A stretch of DNA of 64,000 nucleotides from Pseudorhodoferax sp032153935 (GCF_964253035.1 NZ_CAXUQL020000001.1:2604001-2668000); one strand, 5' to 3'; counted from the stretch's first letter, positions 39,243 to 49,768 are shown. Numbers and translations: made by a program. The notes: a model not told the origin generated them from the letters alone.

Positions 39243-40178
39243 ATGCCCGCCATCTCCTTTCAGTCCGTCAGCAAAACCTACTCGGGTTCCAAAGGCGGCA
39301 GCTCCCCCTTCCGTGCACTCGACGATGTCAGCTTCGACATCGCGGAGGGCGAATTCTTCGGTCTGTTGGGCCCCAACGGCGCTGGCAAGACCTCGCTGAT
39401 CAGCATCCTCGCCGGCCTCTCGCGCGCCAGCAGCGGCCGCGTGGCCGTGCACGGGCACGACGTGCAGGGCGATTTCGCGCAGGCCCGGCGCAAGCTCGGC
39501 GTGGTGCCGCAGGAGCTGGTGTTCGACCCCTTCTTCAACGTGCGCGAGGCGCTGCGCATCCAGTCCGGGTACTTCGGCGTGCGCAACAACGAGGCCTGGA
39601 TCGACGAGCTGCTGGAAAGCCTGGGGCTGTCCGACAAGGCGAACTCCAACATGCGCCAGCTGTCCGGCGGCATGAAGCGGCGCGTGCTGGTGGCCCAGGC
39701 CCTGGTGCACCGCCCGCCCGTGATCGTGCTGGACGAGCCAACGGCTGGTGTCGACGTGGAACTGCGCCAGACGCTGTGGCAGTTCATCGCCAAGCTCAAC
39801 AGGCAGGGACACACCGTGCTGCTGACCACGCACTACCTGGAGGAAGCCGAAGCCCTGTGCACGCGTATCGGCATGCTCAAGCAGGGCCGCATGGTGGCCC
39901 TGGCCGAGACCAGCGAGCTGCTCAAGTCCGCCTCCAGCAACGTGCTGCGCTTCAAGGTGGATCGTGAGCTTCCGCCCGCATTGGCGCGCACCGCGCGCGT
40001 GACCGGCCGCATCGTGCAACTGCCGGCCCAGGGCGCGCTCGAGATCGAGCAGTACCTGGCGGCCGTGCGCCAGGCCGGCCTCACGGTGGAAGACGTGGAA
40101 ATCCGCAAGGCCGACCTGGAGGACGTGTTCCTGCAGGTCATGGCCGCCGAACGCAACCCCGACGCATTGGTGGCCTGA
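39243..40178 (+). CDS. ABC-2 transporter ATP-binding protein (YadG-like)
   Basis: ATPase of an ABC-2 type exporter, 311 residues. Walker A GLLGPNGAGKTSLISILAGL, signature LSGGMKRRVLVAQAL, Walker B VIVLDEPTAGVD and H-loop LLTTHYLEEAEALC are standard for the YadG/CcmA-like group. The C-terminal extension (from about residue 230) is typical of this group. ATG 39243 is preferred over a TTG 6 bases upstream. It pairs with the permease gene that overlaps its stop. Substrate unknown. The pair lies between mlaB and ibaG in the common betaproteobacterial order. Confidence 0.9.
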   Translation: MPAISFQSVSKTYSGSKGGSSPFRALDDVSFDIAEGEFFGLLGPNGAGKTSLISILAGLSRASSGRVAVHGHDVQGDFAQARRKLGVVPQELVFDPFFNVREALRIQSGYFGVRNNEAWIDELLESLGLSDKANSNMRQLSGGMKRRVLVAQALVHRPPVIVLDEPTAGVDVELRQTLWQFIAKLNRQGHTVLLTTHYLEEAEALCTRIGMLKQGRMVALAETSELLKSASSNVLRFKVDRELPPALARTARVTGRIVQLPAQGALEIEQYLAAVRQAGLTVEDVEIRKADLEDVFLQVMAAERNPDALVA

Positions 40179-40933
40179 TGACCGGCTGGCAAACCCTGTT
40201 CTACAAGGAAGTGCTGCGCTTCTGGAAGGTCGGCTTCCAGACCGTGGCCGCGCCCGTGCTGACGGCCGTGCTGTATCTCTTGATCTTCGGCCACGTGCTG
40301 GAAGACAAGGTCAAGATCTACGACACCATCGGCTACACGGCGTTCCTGGTGCCCGGCCTCGTGATGATGAGCGTGCTGCAGAACGCGTTCGCCAACAGCT
40401 CGTCCTCGCTGATCCAGAGCAAGATCATGGGCAGCCTGGTGTTCGTGCTGCTCACGCCGCTGTCGCACTGGAGCTGGTTCGTGGCCTACGTGGGTTCGTC
40501 CGTGGTGCGCGGGGTGCTGGTGGGCTTCGGCGTGTTCCTGGTCACGGTGGGCTTCACGGGCGTGCACATGGTGGCGCCGCTGTGGATCGTCGTGTTCGCC
40601 GTGCTGGGTGCGGCGCTGCTGGGCACGTTGGGCGTGATCGCCGGGCTGTGGGCCGAGAAGTTCGACCAGATGGCCGCGTTCCAGAACTTCCTGATCATGC
40701 CCATGACCTTCCTGTCGGGCGTGTTCTATTCCATCCACTCGCTGCCGAGCTTCTGGCAGACCGTGAGCCATCTGAACCCGTTCTTCTACATGATCGACGG
40801 CTTTCGCTACGGCTTCTTCGGCATCAGCGACATCTCGCCGTGGACCAGCCTGGCCATCGTGGGCACGGCGCTGGTGGTGGTGAGTGCCATCGCCGTGCAC
40901 CTGCTGCGCATCGGCTACAAGATCCGCAACTGA
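40178..40933 (+). CDS. ABC-2 type transporter permease (YadH-like)
   Basis: Inner-membrane permease, 251 residues, with about six membrane segments. Typical ABC-2 features are the N-terminal amphipathic stretch LFYKEVLRFWKVGFQTVAAP, the segment FLVPGLVMMSVLQNAFANSS and the C-terminal MTFLSGVFYSIHSLPSFWQ with HLNPFFYMIDGFRYGFFG. Start and stop are shared with the upstream ATPase (TGATG). Possible substrates include lipids or drugs, but nothing in the sequence decides. Confidence 0.92.
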   Translation: MTGWQTLFYKEVLRFWKVGFQTVAAPVLTAVLYLLIFGHVLEDKVKIYDTIGYTAFLVPGLVMMSVLQNAFANSSSSLIQSKIMGSLVFVLLTPLSHWSWFVAYVGSSVVRGVLVGFGVFLVTVGFTGVHMVAPLWIVVFAVLGAALLGTLGVIAGLWAEKFDQMAAFQNFLIMPMTFLSGVFYSIHSLPSFWQTVSHLNPFFYMIDGFRYGFFGISDISPWTSLAIVGTALVVVSAIAVHLLRIGYKIRN

Positions 40934-40944
40934 AATTTCTGCCC

Positions 40945-41196
40945 ATGACCGCCGACCAACTCCGCTCCCTGATCGCTGCCGGCCTGGCCTGCGAGCATCT
41001 GCATGTGCAGGGCGACGGCCGGCATTGGTACGCGACCATCGTTTCCACGGGCTTCGCGGGCAAGCGCCCGATCCAGCGGCACCAGATGGTCTACGCGACG
41101 CTGGGTGAGAAAATACGCAACGACGAAGTGCATGCGCTGTCGATGAAGACCCTGACGCCCGACGAGTGGGTGGCCCAGGGCCAGCCCCAGCACTGA
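40945..41196 (+). CDS. ibaG: BolA-family protein IbaG
   Basis: Small BolA/IbaG protein, 83 residues, which with monothiol glutaredoxin may carry iron-sulfur clusters. The KH-like BolA fold signature is visible in CEHLHVQGDGRHWYATIVS, then the loop GKRPIQRHQMVYATLGEKI and the conserved DEVHALSMKTLTPDEW. The position just before murA is the conserved yrbA/ibaG-murA linkage. A hairpin (41209-41235) lies between it and murA. Confidence 0.92.
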   Translation: MTADQLRSLIAAGLACEHLHVQGDGRHWYATIVSTGFAGKRPIQRHQMVYATLGEKIRNDEVHALSMKTLTPDEWVAQGQPQH

Positions 41197-41208
41197 GCGC
41201 TTCCCTTC

Positions 41209-41235
41209 GCCCGCAGCGGCCCCTGCTGTGCGGGC
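41209..41235 (+). other. Hairpin between ibaG and murA
   Basis: GCCCGCAGC (41209-41217) can pair with GCTG-t-GCGGGC (41225-41235) apart from one bulged T. There is no T-run after it, so it is more likely a pause, processing or stability element than a terminator. Confidence 0.3.
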
Positions 41236-41257
41236 CTGATTTCCTGAACGGCTTCTG

Positions 41258-42534
<1,277 letters not shown>

Positions 42535-42538
<4 letters not shown>

Positions 42539-43191
42539 TCACGCTGGCTCTGTCCAAGGGACGCATCTTCGACGAGACGCTGCCGCTGCTGCGCAGCGCC
42601 GGCATCGAGGTGCTGGAAGACCCCGAAACCTCGCGCAAGCTGATCCTGGCGACCAACCAGCCGGACCTGCGCGTGGTGCTGGTGCGCGCCACCGACGTGC
42701 CGACCTATGTGGAATACGGCGGCGCCGACCTCGGCATCACGGGCCGCGACACGCTGATCGAGCACGGCGGCCATGGCCTGTACCAGCCGCTGGACCTGGA
42801 CATCGCGCGCTGCCGCATCAGCGTGGCCGTGCGCAAGGACTTCGACTACGCCACGGCCGTGCGCCAGGGCTCGCGCCTGCGCGTGGCCACCAAGTACGTG
42901 GGCATCGCGCGCGACTTCTTCGCCACCAAGGGCGTGCACGTGGACCTGATCAAGCTCTACGGCAGCATGGAACTCGCGCCGCTGACGGGGTTGGCCGACG
43001 CCATCGTCGACCTGGTCTCCACCGGCAACACGCTGCGCGCCAACGGCCTGGTCGAGGTCGAGCGCATCATGGACATCAGCTCGCGCCTGGTCGTGAACCA
43101 GGCTGCGCTCAAGCGCAAGCAGGTGGCGCTGCGCCAGGTCATCGACGGCTTTGCCGCGGCGCTGCGCCAGCCGGCCGGGAGCGCCGCATGA
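42535..43191 (+). CDS. hisG: ATP phosphoribosyltransferase HisG, short form
   Basis: First step of histidine synthesis, joining ATP and PRPP, 218 residues. This is the short form, lacking the C-terminal histidine-binding regulatory domain, and needs HisZ as regulatory subunit; hisZ is not in the window. Motifs: ITLALSKGRIFDETLPLL at the N-terminus, GADLGITGRDTL, and the PRPP-loop-like stretch ALTGLADAIVDLVSTGNTL (residue 2 of that stretch is preceded by P). ATG overlaps the murA stop. Confidence 0.95.
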
Positions 43192-44507
43192 CGCTGTCGG
43201 CCCGCCCGTTGCGCCTGGCGACCACGCAGGCCGATTTCGAGGCCCAGTTCAAGGCGCGCCTGCACTGGTCGGCCGACACCGATGCCGCGATCGAGCAGCG
43301 CGTGGCCGAGATCCTGGCCGACGTGCAGCAACGCGGCGATGCCGCAGTGCTCGAGTACACGCGCCGCTTCGACGGCCTGGATGCGCCCGACCTGCAGGCG
43401 CTGACGCTGCAGCCGGCCGAACTCAAGGCCGCCTTCGATGGCCTGCCCGACGCCCAGCGCAAGGCCTTGCAGGCCGCCGCGCAGCGTGTCCGCGCCTACC
43501 ACGAGGCCCAGAAGAAGGCCTGTGGCGAAAGCTGGAGCTACCGCGACGCCGACGGCACGCTGCTGGGCCAGAAGGTCACGCCACTGGACCGCGTGGGCAT
43601 CTACGTGCCGGGCGGCAAGGCCGCCTATCCGTCCAGCGTGCTCATGAACGCGATTCCCGCCCAGGTGGCCGGCGTCGGCGAGATCATCATGGTCGTGCCC
43701 ACGCCGCGCGGCGAGAAGAACATGCTGGTGCTGGCCGCCGCCTACGTTGCTGGCGTGACGCGCGCCTTCACGGTCGGCGGCGCCCAGGCGGTGGCCGCGC
43801 TGGCCTACGGCACGGCCACGGTGCCGGCCGTGGACAAGATCACCGGCCCCGGCAACGCCTACGTGGCCGCCGCCAAGCGCCGCGTGTTCGGCACCGTGGG
43901 CATCGACATGATCGCCGGCCCCAGCGAGATCCTGGTGCTGGCCGACGGCAGCACGCCGGCCGACTGGGTGGCGATGGACCTGTTCAGCCAGGCGGAGCAC
44001 GACGAACTCGCGCAGAGCATCCTGCTGTGCCCCGACGCCGCCTACATCGACGCCGTGCAGGAGGCCATAGACCGCCTGCTGCCCGCCATGCCGCGCGCCC
44101 AGATCATCGCCGCCAGCCTGAATGGCCGTGGCGCGCTGATCCACACGCGCGACATGCAGGAGGCCTGCGCCATCAGCAACCGCATCGCGCCAGAGCACCT
44201 GGAGGTCAGCAGCGCCCAGCCGCACCGCTGGGAGCCGCTGCTCAAGCACGCCGGTGCCATCTTCCTGGGCGCCTACACGAGCGAGAGCCTGGGCGACTAC
44301 TGCGCCGGCCCCAACCACGTGCTGCCGACCTCGGGCACGGCGCGCTTCTCCAGCCCGCTGGGTGTCTACGACTTCCAGAAGCGCAGCAGCCTGATCGAGG
44401 TCAGCGCGGCTGGTGCCCAGGTGCTGGGGCCCATCGCTTCCGTGCTGGCCCGTGGCGAGGGCCTGCAGGCCCATGCCCGTGCGGCCGAACTGCGCCTGAA
44501 TCCATGA
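43188..44507 (+). CDS. hisD: Histidinol dehydrogenase HisD
   Basis: Zn enzyme catalysing the last two oxidations from histidinol to histidine, 439 residues. Conserved features are RVGIYVPGGKAAYPSSVLM, GAQAVAALAYGTATVP, DMIAGPSEILVLAD, SQAEHDELAQSIL with the catalytic histidine, and IAPEHLEVS plus GDYCAGPNHVLPTSGTARF near the C-terminus. ATG overlaps the hisG stop, and the stop overlaps hisC by ATGA. Confidence 0.97.
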   Translation: MTLSARPLRLATTQADFEAQFKARLHWSADTDAAIEQRVAEILADVQQRGDAAVLEYTRRFDGLDAPDLQALTLQPAELKAAFDGLPDAQRKALQAAAQRVRAYHEAQKKACGESWSYRDADGTLLGQKVTPLDRVGIYVPGGKAAYPSSVLMNAIPAQVAGVGEIIMVVPTPRGEKNMLVLAAAYVAGVTRAFTVGGAQAVAALAYGTATVPAVDKITGPGNAYVAAAKRRVFGTVGIDMIAGPSEILVLADGSTPADWVAMDLFSQAEHDELAQSILLCPDAAYIDAVQEAIDRLLPAMPRAQIIAASLNGRGALIHTRDMQEACAISNRIAPEHLEVSSAQPHRWEPLLKHAGAIFLGAYTSESLGDYCAGPNHVLPTSGTARFSSPLGVYDFQKRSSLIEVSAAGAQVLGPIASVLARGEGLQAHARAAELRLNP

Positions 44508-45592
44508 CCGCATCACTCGCCCCCCGTCTCGCCAAGCTCATCCGCCAGGACGTGCAATCCATGCACGCCTACGCCGTGCAGGACGCCAGCGGCCTGCTCA
44601 AGATGGACGCGATGGAGAACCCGTACCGGCTGCCCGCCGCGCTGCAGGCGCAGCTGGGCCACCGCCTGGGCGCCGTGGAACTCAACCGCTACCCCGGCAG
44701 CCGGCTCGACGACCTGCGCGAGGCGCTGGCACGCCATGCGCAGATGCCCGAAGGCTTCGGCCTCATGCTCGGCAACGGCTCGGACGAGCTGATCTCGCTG
44801 TTGGCGATGGCCTGCGACCGGCCCGGCGCGACCATCCTCGCGCCCGTGCCCGGCTTCGTGATGTACGCCATGAGCGCGCAGCTGCAGGGCCTGAACTTCG
44901 TCGGCGTGCCGCTCACGGCCGACTTCGAACTCGACGAGGCTGCCATGCTGGCCGCCATCGCCGAGCACCGACCCGCCATCGTCTACCTGGCCTACCCGAA
45001 CAACCCCACGGCCAACCTGTGGGACGACGCGGCGATCGAGCGCATCGTGGCCGCCGCGCCGGGCCTGGTGGTCATGGACGAGGCCTACCAGCCCTTCGCC
45101 AGCCGCAGCTACATCGACCGCGTGGCGCGCCACGGCCATGTGCTGCTGATGCGCACGCTGAGCAAGTTCGGCCTCGCCGGCGTGCGCCTGGGCTACATGA
45201 TGGGCCCGGCCGCGCTGATCGCCGAGATCGACAAGGTGCGCCCGCCCTACAACATCAGCGTGCTCAACGCCGAATGCGCACTGTTCGCGCTGGAACACGC
45301 CGAGGTGTTCGACGCCCAGGCCGCCGATCTGCGCAAGCAGCGCGATGCCTTGCTGCCCGCGTTGCGCGCGCTGGGCCTTCAGGTCTGGAAGAGCGACGCC
45401 AACATGGTGCTCGTGCGCGTGCCGGGCGGGGATGGTTCTGCGCAGGCCGTGTTCGAGGGCATGAAGGCCCGCGGCGTGCTCGTGAAGAACGTTTCTAAAA
45501 TGCATCCTTTGCTGGCCAACTGCCTGCGCCTGACGGTCGGCAGCGCCGACGACAACGCCCAGATGCTGCGGGCCCTGCAGCAATCCCTATGA
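44504..45592 (+). CDS. hisC: Histidinol-phosphate aminotransferase HisC
   Basis: PLP aminotransferase forming histidinol phosphate, 362 residues, fold type I. ATG 44504 overlaps the hisD stop. Visible features: MDAMENPYRLP, LGNGSDELISLL for PLP phosphate binding, the YLAYPNNPTANLW asparagine loop, VVMDEAYQPFA with the PLP aspartate, and the PLP lysine in RTLSKFGLAGVRLGY. The stop overlaps hisB by ATGA. Confidence 0.96.
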   Translation: MTASLAPRLAKLIRQDVQSMHAYAVQDASGLLKMDAMENPYRLPAALQAQLGHRLGAVELNRYPGSRLDDLREALARHAQMPEGFGLMLGNGSDELISLLAMACDRPGATILAPVPGFVMYAMSAQLQGLNFVGVPLTADFELDEAAMLAAIAEHRPAIVYLAYPNNPTANLWDDAAIERIVAAAPGLVVMDEAYQPFASRSYIDRVARHGHVLLMRTLSKFGLAGVRLGYMMGPAALIAEIDKVRPPYNISVLNAECALFALEHAEVFDAQAADLRKQRDALLPALRALGLQVWKSDANMVLVRVPGGDGSAQAVFEGMKARGVLVKNVSKMHPLLANCLRLTVGSADDNAQMLRALQQSL

Positions 45593-46212
45593 GCAGCCTA
45601 GTTCCCACACCCACCGCGCCACTCGCGCGCATCGCCGAGGTCAGCCGCAACACCGCCGAGACCAAGATCACGGTACGCGTGAACCTGGACGGCACCGGCC
45701 AGGCCAAACTGGCCACCGGCATCGGCTTCTTCGACCACATGCTGGACCAGATCGCGCGCCACGGCCTGCTCGACCTGGACATCGCGGTGGAAGGCGACCT
45801 GCACATCGACGGCCACCACACCGTGGAAGACGTGGGCATCACGCTGGGCCAGGCCGTGGCCAAGGCCATCGGCGACAAGAAGGGCATCCGGCGCTACGGC
45901 CATGCCTACGTGCCGCTGGACGAAGCGCTGAGCCGCGTGGTGATCGACTTCTCGGGCCGTCCAGGCCTGGTGCTCAACGTCCCGTTCACGAGCGGCATGA
46001 TCGGTGCGTTCGACACCCAGCTCACGCACGAGTTCTTCCAGGGCTTCGTCAACCATGCCTTCGTGACGCTGCACATCGACAACCTGCGCGGGGTGAATGC
46101 GCACCACCAGTGCGAGACCGTGTTCAAGGCCTTCGCACGCGCACTGCGCGGCGCGCTGGAGTTCGACCCGCGCGCGCTGGGCACCATTCCCTCCACCAAG
46201 GGTTCGCTGTAA
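45589..46212 (+). CDS. hisB: Imidazoleglycerol-phosphate dehydratase HisB
   Basis: Monofunctional imidazoleglycerol-phosphate dehydratase, 207 residues; the histidinol-phosphatase domain of enterobacterial HisB is absent. Metal-binding motifs: FFDHMLDQIARH, DGHHTVEDVGI, and in the second half FFQGFVNHAFVTLHI and NAHHQCETVFKAF. Stop and the hisH start share the sequence TAATG. Confidence 0.97.
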   Translation: MSSLVPTPTAPLARIAEVSRNTAETKITVRVNLDGTGQAKLATGIGFFDHMLDQIARHGLLDLDIAVEGDLHIDGHHTVEDVGITLGQAVAKAIGDKKGIRRYGHAYVPLDEALSRVVIDFSGRPGLVLNVPFTSGMIGAFDTQLTHEFFQGFVNHAFVTLHIDNLRGVNAHHQCETVFKAFARALRGALEFDPRALGTIPSTKGSL

Positions 46213-46895
46213 TGGCCGGCAACACCGTGGCCGTGGTCGACTACGGCATGGGCAACCTGCGCTCGGTGTCGCAAGCCGTGCAGGCTGCCGCAGCCGGTGA
46301 AGGCGTGGACGTGATCGTGACCAGCGATCCGGCACAAGTCCGCGCCGCCACACGCGTGGTGCTGCCGGGCCAGGGTGCCATGCCCGACTGCATGCGCGAG
46401 CTGCGCGACTCCGGCCTGCTGGAATCGGTGCTCGAAGCCGCGGCCAGCAAGCCCCTGTTCGGCGTCTGCGTGGGCATGCAGATGCTGCTGGACCGCAGTG
46501 CCGAAACCCGTTCCGGCGACGCCGGCGGCACCACGCCCGGCCTGGGCCTGATCGCGGGCGAGGTGCTGCGCTTCGAGCTTCAGGGCCGCACCCAGCCCGA
46601 TGGCAGCCGCTACAAGGTGCCGCAGATGGGCTGGAACCGCGTCGCACAGCAGCAGCCCGGCGGGCACCGCCACCCGGTCTGGGGCGAGGTGCCGGACCAG
46701 AGCTGGTTCTACTTCGTGCACAGTTTTTACGCGCGTCCGTCGGATCAGCGCCACAGTGCAGGCTTGACGGAGTACGGGGAAACCTTTACCTGCGCCATCG
46801 CCCGCGATAATATTTTTGCGACCCAGTTCCACCCGGAGAAGAGTGCAGCGCATGGTCTGGCGCTGTACCGCAACTTCCTCCACTGGAATCCCTGA
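46212..46895 (+). CDS. hisH: Imidazole glycerol phosphate synthase, glutaminase subunit HisH
   Basis: Class I glutamine amidotransferase supplying ammonia to HisF, 227 residues. The nucleophile cysteine is in LFGVCVGMQMLLD; the His/Glu pair is in ATQFHPEKSAAHG. The N-terminus VAVVDYGMGNLRSVSQAV is typical. ATG 46212 overlaps the hisB stop. Confidence 0.96.
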   Translation: MAGNTVAVVDYGMGNLRSVSQAVQAAAAGEGVDVIVTSDPAQVRAATRVVLPGQGAMPDCMRELRDSGLLESVLEAAASKPLFGVCVGMQMLLDRSAETRSGDAGGTTPGLGLIAGEVLRFELQGRTQPDGSRYKVPQMGWNRVAQQQPGGHRHPVWGEVPDQSWFYFVHSFYARPSDQRHSAGLTEYGETFTCAIARDNIFATQFHPEKSAAHGLALYRNFLHWNP

Positions 46896-46933
46896 CCCCT
46901 TCCTTCCCACCGCTCCAGGCTGCACTCAGCACC

Positions 46934-47677
46934 ATGCTCCTCATTCCTGCAATCGATCTGAAAGACGGTCAATGCGTGCGCCTCAAGCAAGGCGACATGG
47001 AACAGTCCACCACCTTCAGCGACGATCCGGCCGAAATGGCGCGCAAGTGGGTCGACCAGGGCGCGCGCCGCCTGCATCTGGTCGACCTGAACGGCGCTTT
47101 TGCCGGCAAACCCAAGAACGAGATGGCCATCCGGCGCATCCTGAAGGAAGTGGGCAGCGTGGTCGATGTGCAACTGGGCGGCGGCATCCGCGACCTGGAC
47201 ACCATCGAGCGCTACCTGGATGCGGGCCTGCGCTACGTGATCATCGGCACCGCCGCGGTCAAGAACCCCGGCTTCCTGCACGACGCATGCACGGCCTTTG
47301 GCGGCCACATCATCGTGGGCCTGGATGCCAAGGACGGCAAGGTCGCCACCGACGGATGGAGCAAGCTCACGGGCCACGAGGTCGTCGACCTGGCCAAGCG
47401 CTTCGAGGACTACGGTGTCGAGTCCTTCATCTACACCGACATCGGCCGCGACGGCATGCTCACGGGCATCAACATCGACGCCACCGTCAAGCTGGCCCAG
47501 GCCCTGACCACCCCGGTGATCGCCTCCGGCGGCCTGTCCAACATCGGCGACATCGAGAAGCTCTGTGAGGTCGAGAGCGAAGGCGTCGAAGGCGTGATCT
47601 GCGGCCGCGCCATCTACACCGGCGACCTGGACTTCGCCAGCGCGCAGGAGCGCGCCGACAACTACAACAATGGTTGA
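46934..47677 (+). CDS. hisA: Phosphoribosylformimino-AICAR isomerase HisA
   Basis: TIM-barrel isomerase of histidine synthesis, 247 residues. Catalytic aspartates are expected at the N-terminal LLIPAIDLKDGQCVRLKQGD and in FIYTDIGRDGMLTGIN; phosphate-binding loops are VQLGGGIRDLDTIE and IASGGLSNIGDIE. It overlaps the mutarotase-like gene by 8 bases. Confidence 0.97.
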   Translation: MLLIPAIDLKDGQCVRLKQGDMEQSTTFSDDPAEMARKWVDQGARRLHLVDLNGAFAGKPKNEMAIRRILKEVGSVVDVQLGGGIRDLDTIERYLDAGLRYVIIGTAAVKNPGFLHDACTAFGGHIIVGLDAKDGKVATDGWSKLTGHEVVDLAKRFEDYGVESFIYTDIGRDGMLTGINIDATVKLAQALTTPVIASGGLSNIGDIEKLCEVESEGVEGVICGRAIYTGDLDFASAQERADNYNNG

Positions 47678-48524
47678 GCTGGCGGCCGCGGCCGAATCCT
47701 TCCGCGGCCAGCCCTGCCTGCGCCTGACCTGGGGCCCCGACGACAGCCTGCTCGTGGCCCTGCATGGCGCCCACGTGCTGTCGTGGACCGGTGCCGGGCG
47801 TGAACGCCTGTACCTGAGCCCTGCGGCGGTGTTCGACGGCCAGGCCGCCATCCGCGGTGGCGTGCCGGTTTGCCTGCCGCAGTTCAATGCGCGCGGCCCG
47901 CTGGCCAAGCACGGCTTTGCGCGCAACCTGCCCTGGCATTGCGGCGGAGCGCGCGTGGATGCGGCGTCGGGCGATGTCTTGCTGACGCTGGTCCTCGACA
48001 GCGATGCGGCCACGCGCGCCTCGTGGCAGGCGGACTTCCGCTTCGCGCTGACGCTGCGGCTTGGCGCTGGCCGGCTGGAAATGCTGCTGGAACTGGAGAA
48101 CACCGGCGCCGCGGCCTGGACCTTCACGGGCGCACTGCACACCTACCTGCAGGTGCAGGACATCGCCGGCGTGCGGCTGCAGGGCCTGGACGGCCAGCCT
48201 TGCTGGGACGCCCTGGCCGACACCCGCGCCACGCACGTCGGCGAGCTGCGCTTCGACGGCGAGTTCGACCGCGTGTTCCGTGCCGCTCCCGCGCCACTGC
48301 GCCTGCTCGATGGCGACACCCGGCTGGAGATCGCCCAGAGCGCGAGCTTCGAAGACACCGTGGTCTGGAACCCCGGCGCGGCCAAGTCCGCCACCATGGC
48401 CGACATGGCGCCCGGCAGCTACGCGCAGATGCTGTGCGTGGAGGCCGCCCAGGTCGAGCGCGCGCTGAGCCTTCGGCCTGGCGCGCAGTGGACGGGCTGG
48501 CAGCGCCTGACCGTCGTCGCCTGA
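47670..48524 (+). CDS. D-hexose-6-phosphate mutarotase-like protein (YeaD family)
   Basis: Aldose-1-epimerase superfamily protein, 284 residues, probably interconverting anomers of a hexose 6-phosphate. Superfamily features: GVPVCLPQFNARG, the conserved KHGFARNLPWH, HTYLQVQDIAGVRLQGL carrying the catalytic-type histidine, and the C-terminal glutamate/tryptophan region FEDTVVWNPGAAKS. Cytoplasmic, no signal. It overlaps hisA by 8 bases and ends 29 bases before hisF, so it is embedded in the his operon although it has no known step in histidine synthesis. A role in this pathway is not claimed. Confidence 0.88.
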   Translation: MVELAAAAESFRGQPCLRLTWGPDDSLLVALHGAHVLSWTGAGRERLYLSPAAVFDGQAAIRGGVPVCLPQFNARGPLAKHGFARNLPWHCGGARVDAASGDVLLTLVLDSDAATRASWQADFRFALTLRLGAGRLEMLLELENTGAAAWTFTGALHTYLQVQDIAGVRLQGLDGQPCWDALADTRATHVGELRFDGEFDRVFRAAPAPLRLLDGDTRLEIAQSASFEDTVVWNPGAAKSATMADMAPGSYAQMLCVEAAQVERALSLRPGAQWTGWQRLTVVA

Positions 48525-48553
48525 TTCCTCCCTTTTTTCCGAGCAGAACGCCC

Positions 48554-49333
48554 ATGCTGGCCAAACGCATCATTCCCTGCCTGGACGTCACGGGCGGCCG
48601 TGTCGTCAAGGGCGTCAATTTCGTCGAACTGCGCGATGCGGGCGACCCCGTGGAGATCGCGGCGCGCTACAACGAGCAGGGCGCCGACGAACTCACCTTC
48701 CTCGACATCACCGCCACCAGCGATGGCCGCGACCTGATCCTGCCCATCATCGAGGCGGTGGCCTCGCAGGTCTTCATCCCGCTGACCGTGGGCGGCGGGG
48801 TGCGCACGGTCGCCGACGTCCGCCGGCTGCTCAATGCCGGCGCGGACAAGACCAGCTTCAATTCGGCCGCCATCGCCGATCCGGAAGTGATCAACCAAGC
48901 CTCGGACAAGTACGGCGCGCAGTGCATCGTGGTGGCCATCGACGCCAAGCGCCGCAGCCCGGAAGATGCCGCGCAGCGCGGCGCCGGCTGGGATGTGTAC
49001 AGCCATGGCGGGCGCAAGAACACCGGCCTGGACGCCGTGCAGTGGGCCGCCGAGATGGCGCGGCGCGGCGCGGGCGAGATCCTGTTGACCAGCATGGACC
49101 GCGACGGCACCAAGTCCGGCTTCGACCTGGCGCTCACGCGCGCCGTCAGCGATGCCGTGAATGTTCCGGTGATCGCCTCGGGCGGCGTCGGCAACCTGGA
49201 CCACCTGGCCGACGGCGTGCAGTCGGGCGGTGCCGACGCCGTGCTGGCCGCCAGCATCTTCCACTACGGCGAGTTCACCGTGGGCCAGGCCAAAGCCCAC
49301 ATGGCCGCGCGTGGCATTCCCGTGCGGCTTTGA
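48554..49333 (+). CDS. hisF: Imidazole glycerol phosphate synthase cyclase subunit HisF
   Basis: TIM-barrel synthase subunit, partner of HisH, 259 residues, forming imidazole glycerol phosphate and AICAR. The N-terminal catalytic aspartate lies in IIPCLDVTGGRVVKGVNF and the second in LLTSMDRDGTKSGFD. Phosphate loops are LTVGGGVRTVADVRR and IASGGVGNLDHLAD. ATG 48554 follows the mutarotase gene by 29 bases. Confidence 0.97.
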   Translation: MLAKRIIPCLDVTGGRVVKGVNFVELRDAGDPVEIAARYNEQGADELTFLDITATSDGRDLILPIIEAVASQVFIPLTVGGGVRTVADVRRLLNAGADKTSFNSAAIADPEVINQASDKYGAQCIVVAIDAKRRSPEDAAQRGAGWDVYSHGGRKNTGLDAVQWAAEMARRGAGEILLTSMDRDGTKSGFDLALTRAVSDAVNVPVIASGGVGNLDHLADGVQSGGADAVLAASIFHYGEFTVGQAKAHMAARGIPVRL

Positions 49334-49361
49334 TGTCATCGTGATCGCCGAGAATCCCGCG

Positions 49362-49763
49362 ATGGACTGGTTGGACGACGTGAAGTGGGATGCGCAGGGC
49401 CTGGTGCCCGCGATCGCCCAGGAAGCCGCGAGCGGCGATGTGCTGATGTTCGCGTGGATGAACCGCGAGGCGCTGCAGAAGACCTTCGAGCTGCAGCGCG
49501 CCGTGTACTTCAGCCGTTCGCGCGGCAAGCTCTGGTTCAAGGGCGAGGAGTCCGGCCATGTGCAGACCGTGCACGAGATCCGGCTCGACTGCGACGCCGA
49601 CGTGGTGCTGCTCAAGGTCACGCAACTGGGCCACGAGCCCGGCATCGCCTGCCACACGGGCCGGCACAGTTGCTTCTTCAGCAAGCTCGAGGCCGAGGGC
49701 GGCGGTGCGCGCTGGCAGGCCGTCGATCCGGTCTTGAAAGACCCCGAGTCCATCTACAAGTAG
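49362..49763 (+). CDS. hisI: Phosphoribosyl-AMP cyclohydrolase HisI
   Basis: Monofunctional cyclohydrolase of histidine synthesis, 133 residues. Start ATG 49362 gives MDWLDDVKWDAQGLVP; a GTG at 49341 would add seven residues. Metal-binding cysteines lie in LDCDADVVL and GIACHTGRHSCFF. Family motifs LMFAWMNREALQKT and YFSRSRGKLWFKGEESGH are present. hisE follows 5 bases later. Confidence 0.96.
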   Translation: MDWLDDVKWDAQGLVPAIAQEAASGDVLMFAWMNREALQKTFELQRAVYFSRSRGKLWFKGEESGHVQTVHEIRLDCDADVVLLKVTQLGHEPGIACHTGRHSCFFSKLEAEGGGARWQAVDPVLKDPESIYK

Positions 49764-49768
49764 GCCGC

